Program-made: the position numbers and the translations under genes
Assembly: GCA_013407085.1 (NCBI GenBank)
Contig: JACCGJ010020524.1
Coordinates: 16,272-80,271 of the forward strand
Source: Atriophallophorus winterbourni
Lineage: Eukaryota; Platyhelminthes; Trematoda; Plagiorchiida; Microphallidae
Direction: 5' to 3'
DNA length: 64,000 nt
Notes under the pieces: model-generated
Seen by the model: the letters and a program-made list of their open reading frames with translations, nothing else
What the model was told of the DNA's origin: nothing
The model's database searches: none
In this document: positions 11,469 to 22,440 of the stretch, in pieces
How positions within the stretch are numbered: the first letter of the stretch is position 1
Layout of the letters: every line of letters starts with the position of its first letter

Positions 11469-11630
11469 CTTAAATCCGTGAACCATTTGGCGACCGAGGA
11501 TTCCAAAGGGTGATGCACCAAACCTTTCAACGCTGGGCTTGCTTCGGCAGGTTTGGCACGAGCGTTGATCAAATCGTTCATCATTTGTGCGATCGGTGAG
11601 CGGTAGCGAGCCTGATTGGTCCACACATTA
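11469..11630 (-). CDS. Host gene exon 14
   Basis: Acceptor TCGTTACTGGTTTTCAG, donor AAG|GTAGTC. 53 codons (NVWTNQARYRSPIAQMM through VAKWFTDL). Joins exon 13 in frame. It ends in phase 2, whereas exon 15 opens in phase 0, so an exon between them may be missing. Confidence 0.62.
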
Positions 11631-11639
11631 CTGAAAACC

Positions 11640-12610
11640 AGTAACGAATAAGTGAACGGAGTATTCCGGTGAGAAACATTCACATATGAGTGACGCTTTG
11701 CATAGTGTATCACAAGCAGCAATGCGGATTGTTAATATATTCTGCGGTTCGCTGCAAGAGCCCAAAATTCCCATTCAGTCATGGAAAACTCATCTTAAGT
11801 GGACATAAATGAGTGTACTATGGCGAAGTGATGAGAATGTTCGCGATCTAATGTACGCCACCAGACAGAGATCGTGGATAGCAGTACGTGGAGAGAAATG
11901 ATTTGATTGGTCCTAATCCCAAACAATAGACACAACTACTCAAATGAGTGCAGGATAAGTTAGCTGGGCATTAGTTGATTTACCCCCAAGTCGCATGTAG
12001 AATTCGAGTAAAGTGTAATCAGGTGGAGAGTTATGAAAGCGTTCCAGGTGCGAATGGCACAACGAGCAGAGGACCGTGGTGTTTTGTTATCCACATTGAT
12101 CCGTGAATCGACCATCCGTTTCCATCCGACATGTGAGTTCGTGCGCTGGGTATTATTTTCCGTTAAGATTTATTTTACTTTCAAACACTCGTTTGTGAAA
12201 CAGTAGAGCAAAGTGAGCATGACAGCATCATTACGGTTTTCACTGTCATGCATCATAACGATCTTTCCGCGACACTCCACATGGCAATATACAAAATTAA
12301 GCAAATATTCCAAGAAGATGCATACAGCAAGACCGTCAGTACACACGGTGTTAAGACATCCTTGAGTGTAAGTAGCGATTGCAATATCGGATAACGGGAA
12401 CCCCGACCGAAAGACGGATTGTACCAACTTTAGAGAGGTCATTAAAAAAGATTTTTTGCTGTCCTGTCATGTGACGAGCTCTAAGCCAATCGGAATGTGG
12501 CGTTGCAAAAAGAATCCGTTTCGGAAGTTGGCATCCGTAAAATGTGACGGAACCAGAGTATCCTGTGCAGACTTATCTGCTCACCTATATTAACACTACT
12601 ACCGAAGAGC
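11640..12610. other. Intron sequence without recognised repeats
   Basis: No repeat match and no exon-like block passing the splice and phase tests. A 90-codon minus-strand open frame (12170-12442) has no family resemblance. Confidence 0.35.
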
Positions 12611-12613
12611 TTA

Positions 12614-12616
12614 TTA

Positions 12617-12650
<34 letters not shown>
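12614..12650. repeat. (TA)n microsatellite
   Basis: A near-perfect TA run within an intron, just left of a SINE-2 copy. Confidence 0.8.
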
Positions 12651-12651
<1 letters not shown>

Positions 12652-12687
12652 CTCTGGAGAACAGTTCATAAACGCTTAATTGCGATC

Positions 12688-12905
12688 GGTTAAACGGTGG
12701 ACGGTAACCCAAGTCCGTTAAGGCATGGGACAACAATGGTGATGGTCGGGGGTTCGAATCCCACCCGAAGCGGAGGATATGCACTGCTGATGAGCTCAAA
12801 TAAGAGCGAAACTCGAGTCCAGTGCTTCCATTATGGACCGTCGTGATCAGCTTTGTGAATAGTTCGATGGGCATGGCACGGATGAGTAGTCTCAAATACA
12901 TATAG
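12688..12905 (+). mobile_element. SINE-2 (tRNA-derived), copy 1
   Basis: Starts with tRNA-like text (CGGTGGACGG...GTTAAGGCATGGGA) and has a perfect B-box, GGTTCGAATCC (12751-12761). A unique body follows (TATGCACTGCTGATGAGC, AAATAAGAGCGAAACTCGAG). The body recurs inverted at 19.86-20.03 kb. An antisense frame reads WDSNPRPS, the usual translation of a tRNA-SINE head, not a gene. Confidence 0.7.
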
Positions 12906-13151
12906 GCCTTAAACCACGGGCAAATAGCACCACCAAATTCTAAGTTAGTGATTGTTAGGTAAGTGAGGTAATTCATTAAGTAATTGATTAACAATTTGTG
13001 CTCAAACGGGGCAGCTTTGTGACAACGGTGACGTGGATGCTCAAATTCAGTTCCCACATAAAGCGAGTCAACGAATACTGAATCGGGTTTACATATAAAA
13101 TGCTTTCACTACTGCATAGAGGGTCGATGGACGGGAACAAAGACAGCTTAC

Positions 13152-13242
13152 TTGTAACTTGGCAGTTTTCGTCTTTCTTCGCGAACAAGTTTCAAGTTGT
13201 CAACCAATTTGGCCGGGTTGAGGCACGAGGGGATGAGGTTTC
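13152..13242 (-). CDS. Host gene exon 13
   Basis: Acceptor ACATTTCTTATTTCAG, donor ACAA|GTAAGC. 29 full codons (NLIPSCLNPAKLVDNLKL through RRKLPSY), phase 1 in, phase 2 out. Both joins are in frame. Confidence 0.65.
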
Positions 13243-13651
13243 CTGAAATAAGAAATGTTATTACCATGCGCAGCGCTATATTAAATTTATCGTAGAGAAT
13301 AATGTGGGAACGTAAGGAAGATCGGCTGGTGTTTATTGATTTAGAGGTTAGATTAAAATCTGAAAAACTCAAATCGGACACAAAATGGCCATCTTACTTT
13401 GTCAACATCAAACCACATTATTAGTGGAGATCCACGGCATGCGGGTTACTTGATTGCTAATTCCAGTAGAAAAAATGACCTTGGCCAATTTGATTAGGCA
13501 GCAGCCAAGATAAAATTTCAAATAACCGTGTTGCATTTGAGACCAGTATCACACGCGGACTAAAACTCTGCTGTTTGGGGCTATTTGGAAATTACCGTGA
13601 ACTAAATCCTTGTACGAACAGAGGTATGGATGTACAAGCGACACATCTAGG

Positions 13652-13900
13652 CATAACGTGGATGTGCAATCGTGCAGTACTTCTGTGCTGTGTGGCTATC
13701 ACCGTGCTAAATTGATTGGCCACCGGTAGTGAAATGCATGCTTAAACACGCTGAAGTCTCACTACCATTTCTATTTCTATTTTCTTTCTTATCTGTCTAG
13801 GCCTAGTCAACCTGACAGTATCTTAGCCCACGTGCAGTCTCCAAATGTGCGGCACTTTGCCTGGATTAGGCTCGGGTTTTCATACATACATAACGTGGAT
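13652..13900 (+). mobile_element. SINE-1, near full length, with target duplications
   Basis: Body 13664-13888 (225 bp) flanked by perfect 12-bp repeats CATAACGTGGAT (13652-13663 and 13889-13900). The 3' end is (CATA)n. Long duplications plus a 3' simple-repeat tail indicate LINE-driven retroposition. I see no convincing A/B boxes, so the origin of the 5' half is unclear. Confidence 0.85.
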
Positions 13901-13934
13901 TCACAAGCCTGAAGTCAAGCAAACTGCAATTTAC

Positions 13935-14099
13935 TGCGCGTGGACTGAATCACTGTGGTTCGAAATGAAGGACTCAACAAAGCACAAACCATCATTTGCA
14001 TGGGTGAAGCATGCTTCAAAGCGCAAGTGTGTAGTCGAACAAAGTGTTCAAAAATCGAACTGGAAGAATCACGCCTATCATGTTTGCATACCGCATGGT
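13935..14099 (-). CDS. Host gene exon 12
   Basis: Acceptor GCAATTCCGGTTTCAG, donor CGCA|GTAAAT. 54 codons (HAVCKHDRRDSSSSIFEHF through IQSTR). A SINE-1 copy with perfect target duplications sits just downstream, in the intron before exon 13. Confidence 0.62.
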
Positions 14100-14748
14100 C
14101 TGAAACCGGAATTGCACATCGATACGGCAATAAACGTTACAACTTACGACGAAATTGTGGACGTGTGGGTTTTACTTCTCGAGATCGCTTGCACGAGGTG
14201 AACAGATCCTAAAACAGACAAGAGAGATTGCTTACTCTAACGTACTAACAATAAGCTAAAACATGGACAACATCGCAGTAATAAAGCCGACCCACTAAGA
14301 TATTTACTATGAAGAATCACAAAATAAATACACCCATTAAAGCAAAACCTCGTAGTTTGAAAGAAATGGATTTAAAAATTTAACAATGCAGTTCAATTCA
14401 GGGTATAGGCAAGATGCGAGAGTGTGGCCTTCAATTAGTTGAACAACGATATCAAGTGTTCAAAACCAACTGCTCAAAGCTTGTGTAAAGAAGCTAATAG
14501 TTAATAGTAAGCTCTAGCTAAAATATTTTTGAAAAAATGAAATGCTACAGACAGGTATCATTGAATGCCACGATGTTCAAATAAAGAAACAGATTGGCTC
14601 CTAGTTGTGCCGTGTAAATTTGAGTGGTGTGTGAGCGCAACACTGCATTAGCCATTTTTAAACGTCTTGAGCGCTTTGCCAGGAATCATTTTGTGACTCT
14701 GTATTTGAACATCGTGGTTGTTTGTAAGAACACTATGCAACAATGACA

Positions 14749-14868
14749 TTCAAGTAACCTTTGTTTACCAATTTACCGCTGTTTCGCGACTCACAAAACC
14801 TGATCTTACTGTCGCCACCTGATGACGGCAAACAGCCAGAAACCGATAGTGGTGTGTAAGTGAGGGGA
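14749..14868 (+). repeat. Inverted copy of exon-11 region
   Basis: Aligns with the reverse complement of 16440-16555, including the AACCTTTGTTTACC tract before, and CACCTGATGACGGCAAACAG within, the exon-like block. It has a 16-base insertion and several substitutions. The two lie about 1.6 kb apart in opposite orientation and could pair in the transcript. Confidence 0.6.
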
Positions 14869-15107
14869 TTGCACGAATGTGCAATCGTGCAGTATTTCTG
14901 TGCTGTACTGCTAACCGTGCTAAATTGATTGACCGCCGGAAGCAAGCTGCATGCTGAAGCACGCTGGAGTCTCACTATCATCTCAAATTCCTTTCTCATA
15001 TTTGTCTAGGCCTGGACAACCAGACAGTATCTTCGCCCCCGTGCAGTCTCTGACTGTGTGGCACTTTGCATGGATCAGGCTTGTGCTTTCATACATACAT
15101 ACATACA
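14858..15107 (+). mobile_element. SINE-1, full length, tail invaded by LINE-A
   Basis: Left duplication AAGTGAGGGGA (14858-14868). The body starts at TTGCACGAATGTGCAATCG and ends in (CATA)n (about 15088-15107). The matching right duplication is at 15761-15771, beyond a LINE-A fragment flanked by CATA repeats on both sides, so the LINE-A piece inserted into this SINE's tail. Confidence 0.75.
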
Positions 15108-15108
15108 T

Positions 15109-15745
15109 GTTGTTGGCCTCCGTCGGTCGATGTCGACCATGGATGTACATCATAATCACATGAATTTCATGTTTTACAGCTTTTTGAATGACTGAACAGT
15201 CCGATTCGGGAGGAACAATCTCTCCCGCAGCGCTTGCAACGATAGTCAGAACTCTGTTGTATTGCATCAGTTGCACGCCGCCGGCGTGATCTGCGTTCAG
15301 CAGCCAAGAGCTGTATCTGATCCTCCGCAGCTTGCAGGCGACGCTTTACACAATGCCTCCAAAGTGAGCGGTCAAGAGCAATTTCTTCCCAGCTTGCGGG
15401 GTCAATGTCAAGAGCTTTCATATCTCTTTTGCAAACATCTTTGTACCGCAAGTGCGGTCTGCTCAATGCTCGACTTCCTAATTGCAACTCACCATAGAGT
15501 AGATCTTTCGGAATAGGACCATTTTCCATTCTATAGACATGACCAAGCCACCGCAGGCGGCGCTGACGTAATAGGGTGAACATGCTCTGTAGACCAGCTT
15601 TTGAAAGCACTTCAGTGTTAGTCACTCTGTCCATCCACGATATGTTCAAGATACGACGGATGCTTCGTAAATGGAAAGCATTCAGCTTCCATTCGTGTCT
15701 TACGTGGGTGGTCTAGGTTTCACTGCCGTACGGTAAAGCATTTAG
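15109..15745 (-). pseudogene. LINE-A 3' fragment
   Basis: A 160-codon open frame (15167-15649) covers the LINE-A thumb (RRLRWLGHVYRMENG), a basic stretch (AAERRSRRRRATDA) and the terminal CCHC-like finger (RCKRCGRDCSSR..GLFSHSKSC). 5'-truncated, so no RT palm remains. It ends with the palindrome GGTCGATGTCGACC (15125-15138) and a (TATG)n tail on its own strand. Confidence 0.75.
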
Positions 15746-15771
15746 TACATACATACATACAAGTGAGGGGA

Positions 15772-16440
15772 ATGTAAGCACCGCAAGATAGGGAAATGTT
15801 TTACACATTTTCATAAACCACTATGTGTTCTGTGTGGCAGTGAGATGCGGCACAGAAAAAAAAGATTGAGCGAAAGTGGTAGAGAAACAGATCTAAAATA
15901 GCACATCAGTAGTGCTTACCTCAATCGCTGACCAAACAATCGGAGGAAGCGAATATTGCACAGGCAAAAGATTGATCAAATAAGCCACGAGCAAAAAACG
16001 TTCGTCCAAGTAGGTCAACGCTCTACAACGAAAAGGTATCTCTGTACACATACAATTAGACAGGTTAACTCAAAAATAGTAATCGGAAGTAGGTGCCATT
16101 ACTGCAGAACGCAAGCAGGCCATAAAATATCTGCCATAAAAGTTAAACGAATGATGCATAGAATGGCAGAAAACGGATAGGCTACGCAGAACAAAACTGA
16201 GTCAGCGTTCCGACGTCAGTTGATGTAGGAGTGTGGTTTTGGACGGGCAAGTTCACGACAGCGTGTCGGGTGACTGGAACCCGTCTCAAATTAGTATCTG
16301 AGTGGATGAAACGCCGCATGCATCAATCCGTAGGTTAGTAATAGGGCACCTCGAATGTATTTGCGCTCGAGAGTTTCCAAATTTCAGCTTAAGACCAATA
16401 TTAAAGAATGAAAACAAAATCTAAGCAGTATATTGTGGTG
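15772..16440. other. Intron sequence, nothing recognised
   Basis: AT-rich, with short open frames only. No repeat match seen. Confidence 0.35.
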
Positions 16441-16470
16441 CTGACATTTCCATCCATTACACATCACAAC

Positions 16471-16512
16471 CAGTTTCTAGCTGTTCGCCGTCATCAGGTG
16501 GAGACAGTGAGC
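16471..16512 (-). CDS. Host gene exon 11 (micro-exon)
   Basis: 42 nt, acceptor TTTACCATTGTTTCAAG, donor CTG|GTTGTG; encodes SLSPPDDGEQLET. Phase 1 in and out, fitting exons 10 and 12. A similar sequence lies inverted at 14749-14868, so it could instead belong to a small repeat; the phase fit on both sides argues for an exon. Confidence 0.42.
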
Positions 16513-16559
16513 CTTGAAACAATGGTAAAGTAGTAAACAAAGTGATACGTGTATGCATA

Positions 16560-17479
16560 TACTTGTATAATCTGTACAGAGTTTCCGTGTAAAATCCATA
16601 CATACTATGCATAAAAATAATCGTGGGAAACATACCCATCCCATCAACTATATAATTTGATTATAATTGTTCAACAAAAAGTTCCTTTCGGCAAATGTGT
16701 CTGGATGCCAAAGGAACAGAGTATCATTCGGACAATATTTTCTTCGGTCGAGTCTTCAATGAGGCAGATGGAAAGTATCAGTGAGAGTAATATTGATGAG
16801 CCAATCAATCACATGAAGAAAAGTGCTGTTTCAAAACAGTTTCTGGAATGTCTTCATAAAAAGGAGCGTACTCATGAAATGATCCTAAAACAATAACAAT
16901 CGATCGACATGAAGTCTTTTGAAAGTGTCGGACGTAATATACACGAGACGGTAATTAGAGAAACCAGGTAGGATTTACCACAGAGAGATCACAGACCAAG
17001 AGCGTAAAAGTTAAGAATGGAGATGATGAGTCCAAGCAAGTTTGATGGAAATGGTGACAGTTAGATACTTGATATGTTTATTTCTAGCGTGGTCTGTAGA
17101 CGTAAGTTTAGATGGCGTAAGACTACCGCAGAATATGTCGCGTAATTCGCTACGCCACGCTACCTTCATCAAACACGGTGATCAGAGTGGAATTTATTTA
17201 ATCCCGTGTGACTCGACGACGTTTGAGTCTAAGTCAAAATATTTTCGAGATACTCTGAGGATAATGATATTGCGATCATGGCATGCGAAAGAACTCCAAT
17301 ACCGTCTCAAGGAAAACGACGAGCGCTGACAATAGACGGTTACAAACTGTTTGAGTTTACATAAAAGAATTCATGCTTCGCTAATATGGCGAGACTGAAA
17401 GACGGTAGTTTGATGGCAAATAGTCTGTCTGGAATTATAACGAAAACAACCAACAGCTTGATGCATAACCAGAACGATG
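16560..17479. other. Intron sequence with two unexplained open frames
   Basis: Plus-strand frames of 79 codons (16657-16896) and 95 codons (17042-17329). The second begins with a hydrophobic segment (LICLFLAWSVDVSL) like a signal peptide, but there are no homologous copies or splice signals here, so no gene is called. Confidence 0.3.
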
Positions 17480-17706
17480 ACATTATGTATGGAAGCACAA
17501 GCCTGATCTAGGCAAAGTGCCGCACAGTCAGAGACTAGACGTGGGCTTAGATACTGCCAGGTCACCCAGACCTAGACAGATGAGAAGTAGAAATTGCATT
17601 GAGAATCAAGCGTGGTTCTGCATGCAGCTAGCTCATTACAAGTGGCAACTCAATTTGGCCCGGTGTCAACTGTGTAAAATAGAAATACTGCACAATCATA
17701 CATTAT
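17480..17706 (-). mobile_element. SINE-1 copy
   Basis: Body 17487-17699, flanked by ACATTAT (17480-17486 and 17700-17706), a probable 7-bp duplication. Moderately diverged. Exon 10 starts about 60 bases to the right. Confidence 0.7.
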
Positions 17707-17768
17707 ATTTTGATAAAACAGGAAACCACACCTTGCTTCTTGAATCGCGTGCATAATGATCGGCTCAC

Positions 17769-17998
17769 ACTTGGTTGGTTGTTCTAGTTGAGAGATAGAC
17801 TTGAAATCCAATTGGCAAGCCGTCAACAAGGGACGCTCAAATCGGGATAAAAGTTTCTCTAGAAAACTTGCTGAACTGGACGAGGGCGGCTCGGTCGATT
17901 CCGCAGCCCTTTCCGCGAAGGCGGTCAAGGCCAAACTAGTGGCCATCGCCAGGTGGACAGTGTCGAGGAGCTTGGCGTCTCCGAACTCGCATACCGGC
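17769..17998 (-). CDS. Host gene exon 10
   Basis: Acceptor TTTCTCTTTCATTTAAAG, donor AAGT|GTGAGC. The largest exon: about 76 codons, with a Ser/Pro-rich patch (STEPPSSSSASF) between helical-looking stretches (AKLLDTVHLAMATSLALTAF; LLSRFERPLL). Locally GC-rich compared with the flanks. Ends in phase 1, as exon 11 needs. Confidence 0.6.
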
Positions 17999-18234
17999 CT
18001 TTAAATGAAAGAGAAAGTTGACGACTGTGGACAGTGTTAAATGATAATAATATTATTGGAAAGAAAAAAGGCTGCAACACATGTAAAGATTTTAATCAAC
18101 CCAATGAAACATCAAAAGTAATAACAAACCACGAAAGCGGGGGGTGAAAAATGTAACCGTGACAAAAAATCAGGCAGCTCTCAACATTTATCAAATCCGA
18201 AAGACCAAAGAGATGAATTATCGCTGTATCTCAT

Positions 18235-18672
18235 CATCATCATCATGAAGCACAAATCTGGAGCCAGAAAAAGTGCCAAGCAACATGAAACAGGAAAAGC
18301 AGATAAGCATTCGCGTAAAAAAGAAAGCGGGCAAGAAGAATAAGCGCATGAAGCGGCTTGTTTTTGTAGTTTCACTGCATGCGATTTTACGATTTTCCGT
18401 AACAATGATTTAGTAATAAAAAATACGGCGCACATAATAAACTACATTGAGTTCGGTTTGCAGCTATATTGCGTAAGCGTTCAAACCAACTATTGGGTGG
18501 ATTTTTTGGACCCCAGCCAGTTGAACGAATACGTCTCACTAAGCCTAGCACTACCGTGAGTTTCTTTATCCCTGTGCGTGTCACGGACTTGCCGCCCGGT
18601 CGTTTCGCCCAGTTTCTACTAGGCTCTGTGAATAAGGCGTGGTATGGTAAACAGTAAAGAGGCATTCGGAAT
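18235..18672 (-). pseudogene. RTE 3' end (C-terminus plus tail)
   Basis: Minus-strand frame with LPYHALFTEP, GIKKLTVVLGLVRRIRSTGW and PPNSWFERLRNIAANRTQC, matching the RTE C-terminus at 42.6-42.84 kb, followed by the same 3' tail. Severely 5'-truncated; sits in the intron between exons 9 and 10. Confidence 0.7.
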
Positions 18673-18869
18673 CTGAGTTGAGGTGATTTTATTTCAATTA
18701 CGCTACCCTCTAAGGCGATATGTGATTCACTGTAGCATTGACAAACAGGATCGTTTGAGGTATTCGACAAACAAACATAGCAGAATTAGGATTTTTCAAG
18801 ACGAACTAGATAACCTCGTTTGATTTACCTAATATAAATCGATTTTCATACTTTGGTATGCCTGGTTTG

Positions 18870-18962
18870 ATGCTTCGATGCTAAAAGTAGACGATACTAG
18901 CAACAGAACTTCTAGTCAATGTCAATAGTTGAGCATGCTGCTCGGCGACAGAGCACTTCTAA
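18870..18962. repeat. Short duplicated segment, copy 1
   Basis: About 90 bp similar to 20838-20930 in the same orientation, sharing AGCAACAGAACTTCTAGTCA and GATGCTGCTCGGC-like blocks. Family unknown. Confidence 0.55.
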
Positions 18963-18964
18963 TC

Positions 18965-19130
18965 TCTGGAATAAGGCAGTATCGCCACAGTGGCAAACTA
19001 TATGTGAGCTAAGATACTATCAAATTGCCCAAACCTCGGTAAGTATACAAAAGGGACAGTGGGAACGAGACTCCGACGTGTAGCTCACTTCCGGTGGTAC
19101 TCAATTTCACACATGTAACAAGTATTGCAA
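18965..19130 (-). mobile_element. SINE-1 copy, old
   Basis: Recognisable blocks GAGCTAAGATACTATCAAAT, TTGCCCAAACCT and GAGACTCCGACGTG, with many substitutions. Confidence 0.5.
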
Positions 19131-19859
19131 CATACCATATCCATGAGCAAACGAGTCTTTCGGTAATGAGTTCATGATAGCAGAGAACGCGGTAACTGGA
19201 CTACAGTACGTCATTTAATCTAACAAAAAATATATCTGAGTTGGATCTGTGGTGTCATCGGCTAATCGTTAAGTCAACACGAATATGCCGCGCAAATCAC
19301 TCGAGGAAAATCATTTTCATGTTGCTTGAATAATGTTTATTTTACAATTGCAAAAGAAAGACTTATAAAGTAGGTTGTCTGGAGTGCGACAGAGCGACAT
19401 AAGCGGTGGCATGGCGACATTCCAAGAGTACATTTTTTCGAAACTAGTTATTTTAGACCGATATTGAGTTGTTGCACGCATAGCGAAGACGCGAATAATG
19501 ATAATAATGGCTACCAATAAGCGGTTCAACGCTCGACTCAGTTTCACGTTATCGTCGTCCATAATGGAATACCGGAGTAGTAGTGTCATTCAACAACTTT
19601 TCAACCAGATTTGATGATGCAGATAAAGAGTTTCCATATAGGAAGGCACCACAGTGCAGCACAATTGGCAAAGAAGATAATCAAACTAATGCATCACATT
19701 AAGTTCTGATCTCAGCGCCGCGAGGATAGGTGGATAGATAGCAGATATCAAGGGAGTCTGTTGCAGTTACTTTTCCTAGATTTTACGGCAAGAAATGTCA
19801 AGAAAATTCGTATCAAAAAAGAAACAACTGGCAGTTTATGTTTATGACTACTCATGAGT

Positions 19860-20035
19860 ACCATGTTCTTCGAAATATTCGCAAAGTTGATCTCCACGGT
19901 CAATAATGGAGGCATTGAACTCGAGTTTCGCTCTTATTTGAGAATATCAGCAGTGCATATCCTATTAGAGATAGGTGAAGAGTCGAAAATAGGATGACTT
20001 CTGAATCTGGGTTTCGAATAGGCGGGATCAAGTAC
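19860..20035 (-). mobile_element. SINE-2 body, copy 2
   Basis: On the minus strand: ATTCGAAACCCAGATTCAGA (degraded B-box), GGATATGCACTGCTGAT, CAAATAAGAGCGAAACTCGA, as in copy 1 at 12.69-12.9 kb. The tRNA-like head is largely lost. Confidence 0.6.
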
Positions 20036-20100
20036 TTCAAAACCATGACAAAGCACAAATATAAAACAGTAAGCAAAAGTTGATTACAATGAAAACGAAC

Positions 20101-20240
20101 CCGAATAACTCTTTGACTTGATCCTGAATAAATGAGGCCCACTGGAGACGCGTTTGTGGGGCTTTTGAAAATTCTGGTAATTCGCATTTCACGGTCTGAG
20201 CGGTTTGCAGCAGATCACGTTGTAACGATGCCAGAGCGTC
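20101..20240 (-). CDS. Host gene exon 9
   Basis: Acceptor TTCATCATTTGTTGTCAG, donor GG|GTTCGT (weak). 46 codons plus two bases (DALASLQRDLLQTAQ through QVKELF). The weak donor is chosen because it gives the phase needed by exon 10. Confidence 0.58.
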
Positions 20241-20837
20241 CTGACAACAAATGATGAACAAAGCAAGATTATTGACTCGAAGCAGAACTCGAGAACATCG
20301 TTCGAAGCAATCACTTGCGTATTGCCTCACAGTTGTTGGTCAGGTTTAAATAATATATCCCATAGGTTCCGTGTGCCAGACGATATATTTCTAACCAGAG
20401 CGGCTTGGTGAAAGATGCATTCTCCTTCTTCGTGCTTACAGAACCCCTGAGGCCCATGGAGTCAGTATTCAACTGTAGTCCCATTACCATGAAGCGGTAG
20501 GAGACATATGGGTTTATCTACTGCGCGGGGCACTAAACTTCCGAAATTAAACTTGTCACACATTTAAACCTGTGTATGGCGTGATAATTGTGTTGAGAGA
20601 TCGTTTAAAAGCCGCATGTGTTACCGTAGACTAGCAAAAAATGAGCAGTCGAAAATCCGAAAAACTTTGTTACCTGAGTACGATGGTGCTTCGCAGGTAA
20701 TCCCTACAGATTATTAAACAGATCCAAACAACAAGGTAACTAAGGAAAGTCTGGAGTGTGATGGAATAATTTGAATTCATTCAACAATACCAGTGCGTAT
20801 TTGAAGTTCGCTATAATAAATTGGAAATCAAACGGTT

Positions 20838-20930
20838 TGATGTCTCGTTGCTCAAAGTAGACGATAGTAGCAACAGAACTTCTAGTCAAGGTCAGTAGTT
20901 GATGCTGCTCGGCGGAGCGCTTGAGCGATG
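20838..20930. repeat. Short duplicated segment, copy 2
   Basis: Direct partner of 18870-18962. An antisense open frame (20740-20952) reads well here, but the duplication makes a repeat the likelier source. Confidence 0.5.
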
Positions 20931-20959
20931 ACCTCCATTCAAACTCTAACAAGTTAGCA

Positions 20960-22095
20960 TGCGTTCCAATTTTGTCTTCCCCATGTAATGTAAACGAGGC
21001 TGATCAATAACGAAGGCTTTCGCTGTACTGGGAGGCTATCAACGCCTCTCAATAGGTAGGTGATGAGATCTGAATTTACATCTGTAAACCGATGCGTGCC
21101 GATACACGGTGTAATTCAATAACACATAGAGACACGTGGTATTAATAATAACACGTTCAGTCGATCAGCCGAATTACCTTACCTTGTAAAATGATGGATA
21201 GTTTCAACTATAAAAATGTGACTACGTCGTCAGACTTGATAAACAAGACAGAATACATACAACACACGAACAGAAAACAAACGACGCGCCAGTTTCAATG
21301 GTGATGGTCTGGTGTGATTAGTGGAATCGGAAAAAGTGGCCATTTACAATTGACTTGGATGCGACAACATGACACAATATTCACAACAGCATTCACGACG
21401 GCATTGGTAGCAGCGGTTCCGCGCGTAGCGGGAGCCGTCACATGGAACGTGGTGTTGACTAAAATAGGAAATTAGATGTAGCAGAACTATCCTAGCAACC
21501 CGTTGCGGTAAAGATGGAATAGGTCGCAATGATGTCACATCCCAGTTGAGGTGGAATGAAAACAGGTCAGTGAAACAAAAAAACTGTATAGCCCAAATGT
21601 GTGTGTGTGCAATACTAACTGCATTGACACCTCAGCTGCTTATTCGTCACTCATCTCGATCAATTCTGATCTGCCAACACTCGAACGTACACTAGAGACA
21701 GGTTTCAAAACCGGAAAAGGCTAAAATAAACAAAATAGCATCACCAAGGGTCGTAAGCATAGTTGCGATTCAAATAATAAAGTACAGCAGCAGTAAACGC
21801 CTAAAACGATATTACGAAGTCATATTGCAAATTTTTAGATCGATTCCGGGAACTGGAAGTCTGTGATGGGACTGTATGAATGATCGAGAGCTGTCGAAAA
21901 CAGCATTATTTCTTTAGTGAGTATGATGCAAAGACGAGCTCATTATTGCATGGTTTCAAAGCATTACATTTGATGAACCAATAAAATTTGTTGACAGTCG
22001 CAACGTGATACAACCTGAGAAATCCTTTTTCAAGCGCGGTCCTCGGTGATGAAGAGAAAGTGATAACCTAGAGGATTAATGAACGATTCGAATAG
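20960..22095. other. Intron sequence, nothing firm
   Basis: One block (21350-21458, minus) has a fine acceptor (TTTCCTATTTTAG) and an Ala/Val/Thr-rich open frame, but its phase (1 to 1) does not fit between exons 8 and 9. Confidence 0.35.
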
Positions 22096-22099
22096 AGAC

Positions 22100-22172
22100 A
22101 AAAAGGCACAACTGAATGCGGTGGTATCACGTGAGCCCCCAAAGTGAATGATCGGATTCGAACCCCATGAAG
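22100..22172 (-). mobile_element. tRNA-SINE remnant
   Basis: Minus strand has GGGGTTCGAATCCGATC (B-box) near 22150-22166 and little else. Too short to assign to SINE-2 firmly. Confidence 0.45.
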
Positions 22173-22174
22173 CA

Positions 22175-22440
22175 CTTAAAATATGTATGGTATGATATGA
22201 AAGCACAAGCCTGATCCGGGCAAAGTGCCGCGCAGTCAGAGATTGCACGTGGGCTAAGAAACTGTCAGATTGCCAGGGCCTAGACATATGAGGAAGAAAT
22301 AAGAACGGTAAATGGTAGTGAGACTCCAGTCTGTTTCAGCATCCAGCTCACTACCTCTGGCCAATCAATTTGCTACGGTGTTAGCCGCACAGCACAAAGT
22401 GCTGCACGATTGCACATCCGTGCAATCCTTAAAATATGTA
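22175..22440 (-). mobile_element. SINE-1, full length, with 13-bp duplications
   Basis: Body 22188-22427 (240 bp) between perfect copies of CTTAAAATATGTA (22175-22187, 22428-22440). On its own strand it begins GGATTGCACGGATGTGC and ends GCTTTCATATCATAC. With the 13.65-kb copy this defines both ends of the family. Confidence 0.87.

Noticed and set aside
12623..13057. 144-codon minus-strand open frame
   Set aside because: It is the antisense of SINE-2; the WDSNPRPS phrase is the usual translation of a tRNA-SINE B-box region.
14760..14865. CTGATGA..GGC/GCC..GAAAC, which looks like another hammerhead, also in the inverted copy near 16.48 kb
   Set aside because: The pair next to the core is C-A, the base after the would-be helix III is G rather than A/C/U in the obvious fold, and helix I does not pair. 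It overlaps the micro-exon text, a simpler explanation.
17042..17329. 95-codon plus-strand frame with a signal-peptide-like start
   Set aside because: No second exon, no homologous copy, no promoter or splice evidence; could be chance in an intron.
20740..20952. 70-codon minus frame that reads like a protein
   Set aside because: Its middle is part of a segment duplicated at 18.87 kb, so a repeat is more likely; no good donor.
21350..21458. Exon-like block (minus) with a good acceptor and an Ala/Val-rich frame
   Set aside because: Its phase (1 to 1) cannot sit between exons 8 and 9, which join directly in phase 0, and the donor is weak.
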